From Acholoe squamosa (Eukaryota; Annelida; Polychaeta; Phyllodocida; Polynoidae), in assembly GCA_949317995.1 (NCBI GenBank), contig OX439052.1, positions 43,706,599 through 43,770,598 on the forward strand: DNA of 64,000 bases. Direction: 5' to 3'. The position numbers and the translations under genes were made by a program. Positions 63,858-64,000 of this stretch are shown piece after piece (position 1 is the stretch's first letter; each line of letters starts with the position of its first letter). A model generated the notes under the pieces. That model ran no database searches and had not been told where the DNA came from. It saw nothing but the letters and a program-made list of their open reading frames with translations.

Positions 63858-64000
63858 GTGTCGCTGATGCAGGAGTGCATCATGTCCATTTGGTCGTCAT
63901 GATGCACCAATGAAGTGCTTGCAAGTCTACCCACAAGCTCTTCATTGGAGCATCATGCCGACTCTCTGGGACTGTCTTAACTTCTTAGGTTTGGCATGAT
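63858..64000. mobile_element. Family A MITE cut by the window end
   Basis: GTCGCTGATGCAGGAGTGCAT, CACCAATGAAGTGCTTGCAA module with partner, GACTCTCTGGGA spacer. The right half lies beyond the window. Confidence 0.75.

Overview
This is eukaryotic DNA, almost certainly from a repeat-rich invertebrate animal. Evidence for an animal: one clean phase 1-1 exon encoding an I-set immunoglobulin domain (42365-42634), canonical GT-AG introns, many short inverted-repeat transposons (MITEs), tRNA-like sequences, and vertebrate/invertebrate-type transcription-factor motifs (TGACGTCA, CACGTG, X-box, CTCF-like). There are no bacterial operons, ribosome binding sites or CRISPR arrays. I cannot name the species; a marine deuterostome or lophotrochozoan is a guess. 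Most of the window is probably intronic or intergenic to a large Ig-domain gene.

The most notable object is at 9.4-20 kb. A 59-bp satellite array (9424-12733, about 56 units) has been hit at its right edge by a 7.2-kb DNA transposon (12738-19938). The element has perfect 30-bp terminal inverted repeats. These are flanked by ATAT on both sides, and joining the flanks restores a normal satellite junction. It carries two minus-strand genes. One is an unbroken 890-residue ORF with a DDE-like triad (D536, D620, E652), a proline-rich tandem-repeat N-terminal region and an acidic then basic C-terminal tail. The other is a small spliced gene (four coding exons, 254 residues, all phases agreeing) for a very basic protein with an Ala/Glu/Pro repeat. 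Sixteen copies of a 19-bp motif (GGGCGTGAGACGATTCGCC and close variants) are scattered inside the element, and I noticed none outside it. The transposase gene is bracketed by two nearly identical direct repeats of about 265 bp, each with three of these motifs. I would treat this as the candidate undescribed system: a probably young, two-gene, possibly autonomous transposon with an internal array of likely protein-binding sites.

The rest is a mosaic of MITE families. Family A (more than 30 full or partial copies) has ends like TTAA-CCCTTTAAGGGCC and is built from interchangeable hairpin modules; seven copies have TTAA at both ends, suggesting piggyBac-like mobilisation. Family B (about 13 copies) has TACCGTAATGGCC ends and GCGCTTA/AATAAGCGC blocks. 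Family D (CACTGTAAAAA ends) carries a conserved CTCF-like core. Smaller families have one or two copies each. A 1.34-kb TIR element (28860-30203) carries three tRNA-like sequences, and a second convergent tRNA-like pair lies at 50083-50383. A probable solo LTR is nested in a family A copy (55800-56177). A 1.6-kb foldback element (60763-62380) contains a two-armed array of TTGGGTCAAA-like units.

Possible regulatory clusters outside the repeats are four TGACGTCA palindromes at 20-22 bp spacing (45605-45676), a YY1-like site plus two CACGTG boxes (32925-32960), an inverted CACGTG pair (53482-53508), and X-box/CTCF-like motifs at 62.8-63.3 kb.
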